Positions 6,378-7,007 of a stretch of 7,007 nucleotides of DNA are shown one piece after another. The notes beneath the pieces are model-generated. The model worked only from the letters and a program-made list of their open reading frames with translations, searched no databases and was not told the DNA's origin. The position numbers and the translations under genes are program-made. The DNA comes from Verrucomicrobiota bacterium (GTDB taxonomy: Bacteria > Verrucomicrobiota > Verrucomicrobiia > Opitutales > UBA953). How positions within the stretch are numbered: position 1 is the first letter of the stretch; each line of letters opens with the position of its first letter. Location: contig SYID01000016.1 of NCBI GenBank assembly GCA_005798925.1, forward strand, positions 1 to 7,007, in the 5' to 3' direction.

Positions 6378-6385
6378 CCTTCCCC
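6378..6385 (-). promoter_or_regulatory. Shine-Dalgarno-like site for the basic-tail membrane protein
   Basis: On the minus strand GGGGAAGG lies 6 nt before the ATG at 6371. It is the best ribosome-binding match in the window, where most other genes lack one, and it decides the start in favour of 6371 over the upstream extension to 6515. Confidence 0.5.
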
Positions 6386-6431
6386 GGTCCGGAGTCCGTT
6401 CCCCGCGGGACGGGGGGCTGATGTGAGGAGA

Positions 6432-6464
6432 CTTCGCAAGGCGAAGGAGTATCCGCGAGGATAC
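6432..6464 (-). promoter_or_regulatory. Two adjacent perfect hairpins in a gene leader
   Basis: GTATCC/GGATAC (6449-6464, 4-nt loop) and CTTCGC/GCGAAG (6432-6446, 3-nt loop) are two perfect 6-bp inverted repeats separated by 2 nt. They lie about 60 nt upstream of the basic-tail gene start at 6371, within its presumed 5' leader. Read on the plus strand, the first has a GCGA tetraloop of the GNRA class. They match no riboswitch or attenuator that I recognise. A structured leader or a protein-binding site is inference. Confidence 0.4.
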
Positions 6465-6471
6465 GGTTCGT

Positions 6472-6520
6472 AAAAAGGGGAGAGTCAGCCTTGGGCCGGC
6501 CGCCGGCCCTCTCAACCCCT
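6472..6520 (-). terminator. Candidate intrinsic terminator downstream of the DUF5069 gene
   Basis: On the minus strand, AGGGG and GAGAG on the left pair with CTCTC and CCCT on the right. They enclose a perfect GGCCGG-CGG-CCGGCC inner stem with an asymmetric unpaired AAGGCTGA. The structure ends directly in TTTTT (6476-6472). It begins 30 nt after the DUF5069 stop codon, the right place and direction for a Rho-independent terminator. The imperfect lower stem lowers confidence. If a promoter at 6522-6527 is real, the same hairpin would lie in the next transcript and could act as an attenuator. Confidence 0.5.
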
Positions 6521-6521
6521 A

Positions 6522-6527
6522 ATTATA
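6522..6527 (-). promoter_or_regulatory. Possible -10 element (TATAAT) in an AT-rich island
   Basis: The minus strand carries an exact TATAAT inside a 30-nt AT-rich island (6521-6549), which stands out in this GC-rich window. It points toward the basic-tail membrane protein and its downstream partner. No good -35 hexamer is found at 16-18 nt (the 17-nt position reads AGGGTA), so the promoter call is weak. Confidence 0.25.
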
Positions 6528-6549
6528 AAGTAATTAATGGAAAATACCC

Positions 6550-6996
6550 TTAAAGCGCCGCTTTTCGGGCCGGGCGACCTTCGTCGACCTCGATGTAGTC
6601 GAACATCGTGTCCACGCCGGCGTCGGCGGTCAGGCCGTTCTCCTTGAGGCGACGGACGAGCACTTCGTTGGCTTCGTCGCGCCAGCCGCGCTTGGTCATG
6701 AAGCCGTTCCAGATCTCGATGTCGTTCGTGGAAAGCTTACGGCCCTTGGCTTCGGCCCAGGCGAGGATCTCGTCCTGCGTGGCCGAGGGATTCTGCAGCA
6801 CCCAGAGGCGCAGCTCGTCATACTTGATGCCAAGATACTGGCAGCAGCGGTCGTCGAAGGCCTTGCCGAGATTGTTCACGAAATCGGCATGCAGCCGGCC
6901 GGCCGCGTGCAGGCGGATCTTCGAGACCAGACGAGGAAGGTACACGAAACCGCGGACGGCTTCGTAGGGGCTGAGGAGACCAGGGACGAGGGGCAT
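6550..6996 (-). CDS. DUF5069 domain-containing protein
   Basis: The 148-residue product matches the DUF5069 family pattern as I remember it. It opens with MPLVPGLLSPYEAVRGFVYLPR, then has KIRLHAAGRL (26-35) and NNLGKAFDDRCCQYLGI (41-57). It continues with an Asp/Glu-Ile-Leu-Ala-Trp helix (75-80), then IEIWNGFMTKRGWRDEAN (93-110), and ends with the acidic VDEGR (137-141). The family is soluble and of unknown function; the invariant-looking Cys-Cys pair and the WNGFM..RGWRDEA block are its most distinctive parts. Length and start fit the family. The gene is complete, with only 11 nt of window upstream, so its promoter is not visible. It appears to be transcribed separately from the membrane-protein pair that follows it. 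Confidence 0.88.
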   Translation of the reverse strand: MPLVPGLLSPYEAVRGFVYLPRLVSKIRLHAAGRLHADFVNNLGKAFDDRCCQYLGIKYDELRLWVLQNPSATQDEILAWAEAKGRKLSTNDIEIWNGFMTKRGWRDEANEVLVRRLKENGLTADAGVDTMFDYIEVDEGRPARKAAL

Positions 6997-7007
6997 GGGT
7001 GGGAAGA

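Noticed and set aside
5394..6473. Plus-strand open frame of 359 codons opposite the membrane-protein pair
   Set aside because: It has no coherent domain pattern. The minus-strand frames have clear membrane segments, a ribosome-binding site and tight gene spacing. Its Gly/Leu/Arg repeats are the mirror of the basic-tail repeat.
6372..6515. N-terminal extension of the basic-tail membrane protein to 6515
   Set aside because: It would translate Arg/Pro-rich sequence through several hairpins, while the ATG at 6371 has a good Shine-Dalgarno match.

Overview
This is a GC-rich, densely coded bacterial chromosomal window of mostly housekeeping genes, with an accessory-looking minus-strand block at the right end. 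The closest fit is Verrucomicrobiota, perhaps Opitutae. The basis is the GC-rich coding style, mostly absent Shine-Dalgarno sites, a tRNA gene without an encoded CCA end, and a DUF5069 gene of a type I associate with the PVC group. This is inference; no rRNA or other marker gene is present.

Left (1-1174): a tRNA-Leu(UAA) gene on the minus strand diverges from trpA, the tryptophan synthase alpha chain. A noncoding stretch of about 195 nt follows. It holds a striking G-rich/C-rich imperfect inverted repeat and then a compact hairpin just before pyrB.

Centre (1175-5296): four tightly packed plus-strand genes look like one operon: pyrB (aspartate carbamoyltransferase), a dihydroorotase homologue, a CPBP (CAAX-protease-like) membrane protein and thiL (thiamine-monophosphate kinase). 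pyrB and the dihydroorotase homologue overlap by ATGA. The dihydroorotase homologue has lost its HxH metal ligands, a substrate arginine and further active-site residues. It is therefore probably a noncatalytic PyrC'/PyrX-type partner of PyrB, as in Pseudomonas-type class A aspartate transcarbamoylase, and the active dihydroorotase should lie elsewhere in the genome.

Right (5297-7007): three minus-strand genes converge on thiL. In transcription order these are a DUF5069 protein, a two-segment membrane protein with a very basic, histone-H1-like Lys/Ala/Pro tail encoded by a 60-bp tandem repeat, and a 150-residue protein with a membrane segment at each end. A leader of about 150 nt rich in hairpins separates DUF5069 from the basic-tail protein. 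The last two genes are 13 nt apart and probably form a unit of unknown function. They are the least explained part of the window.
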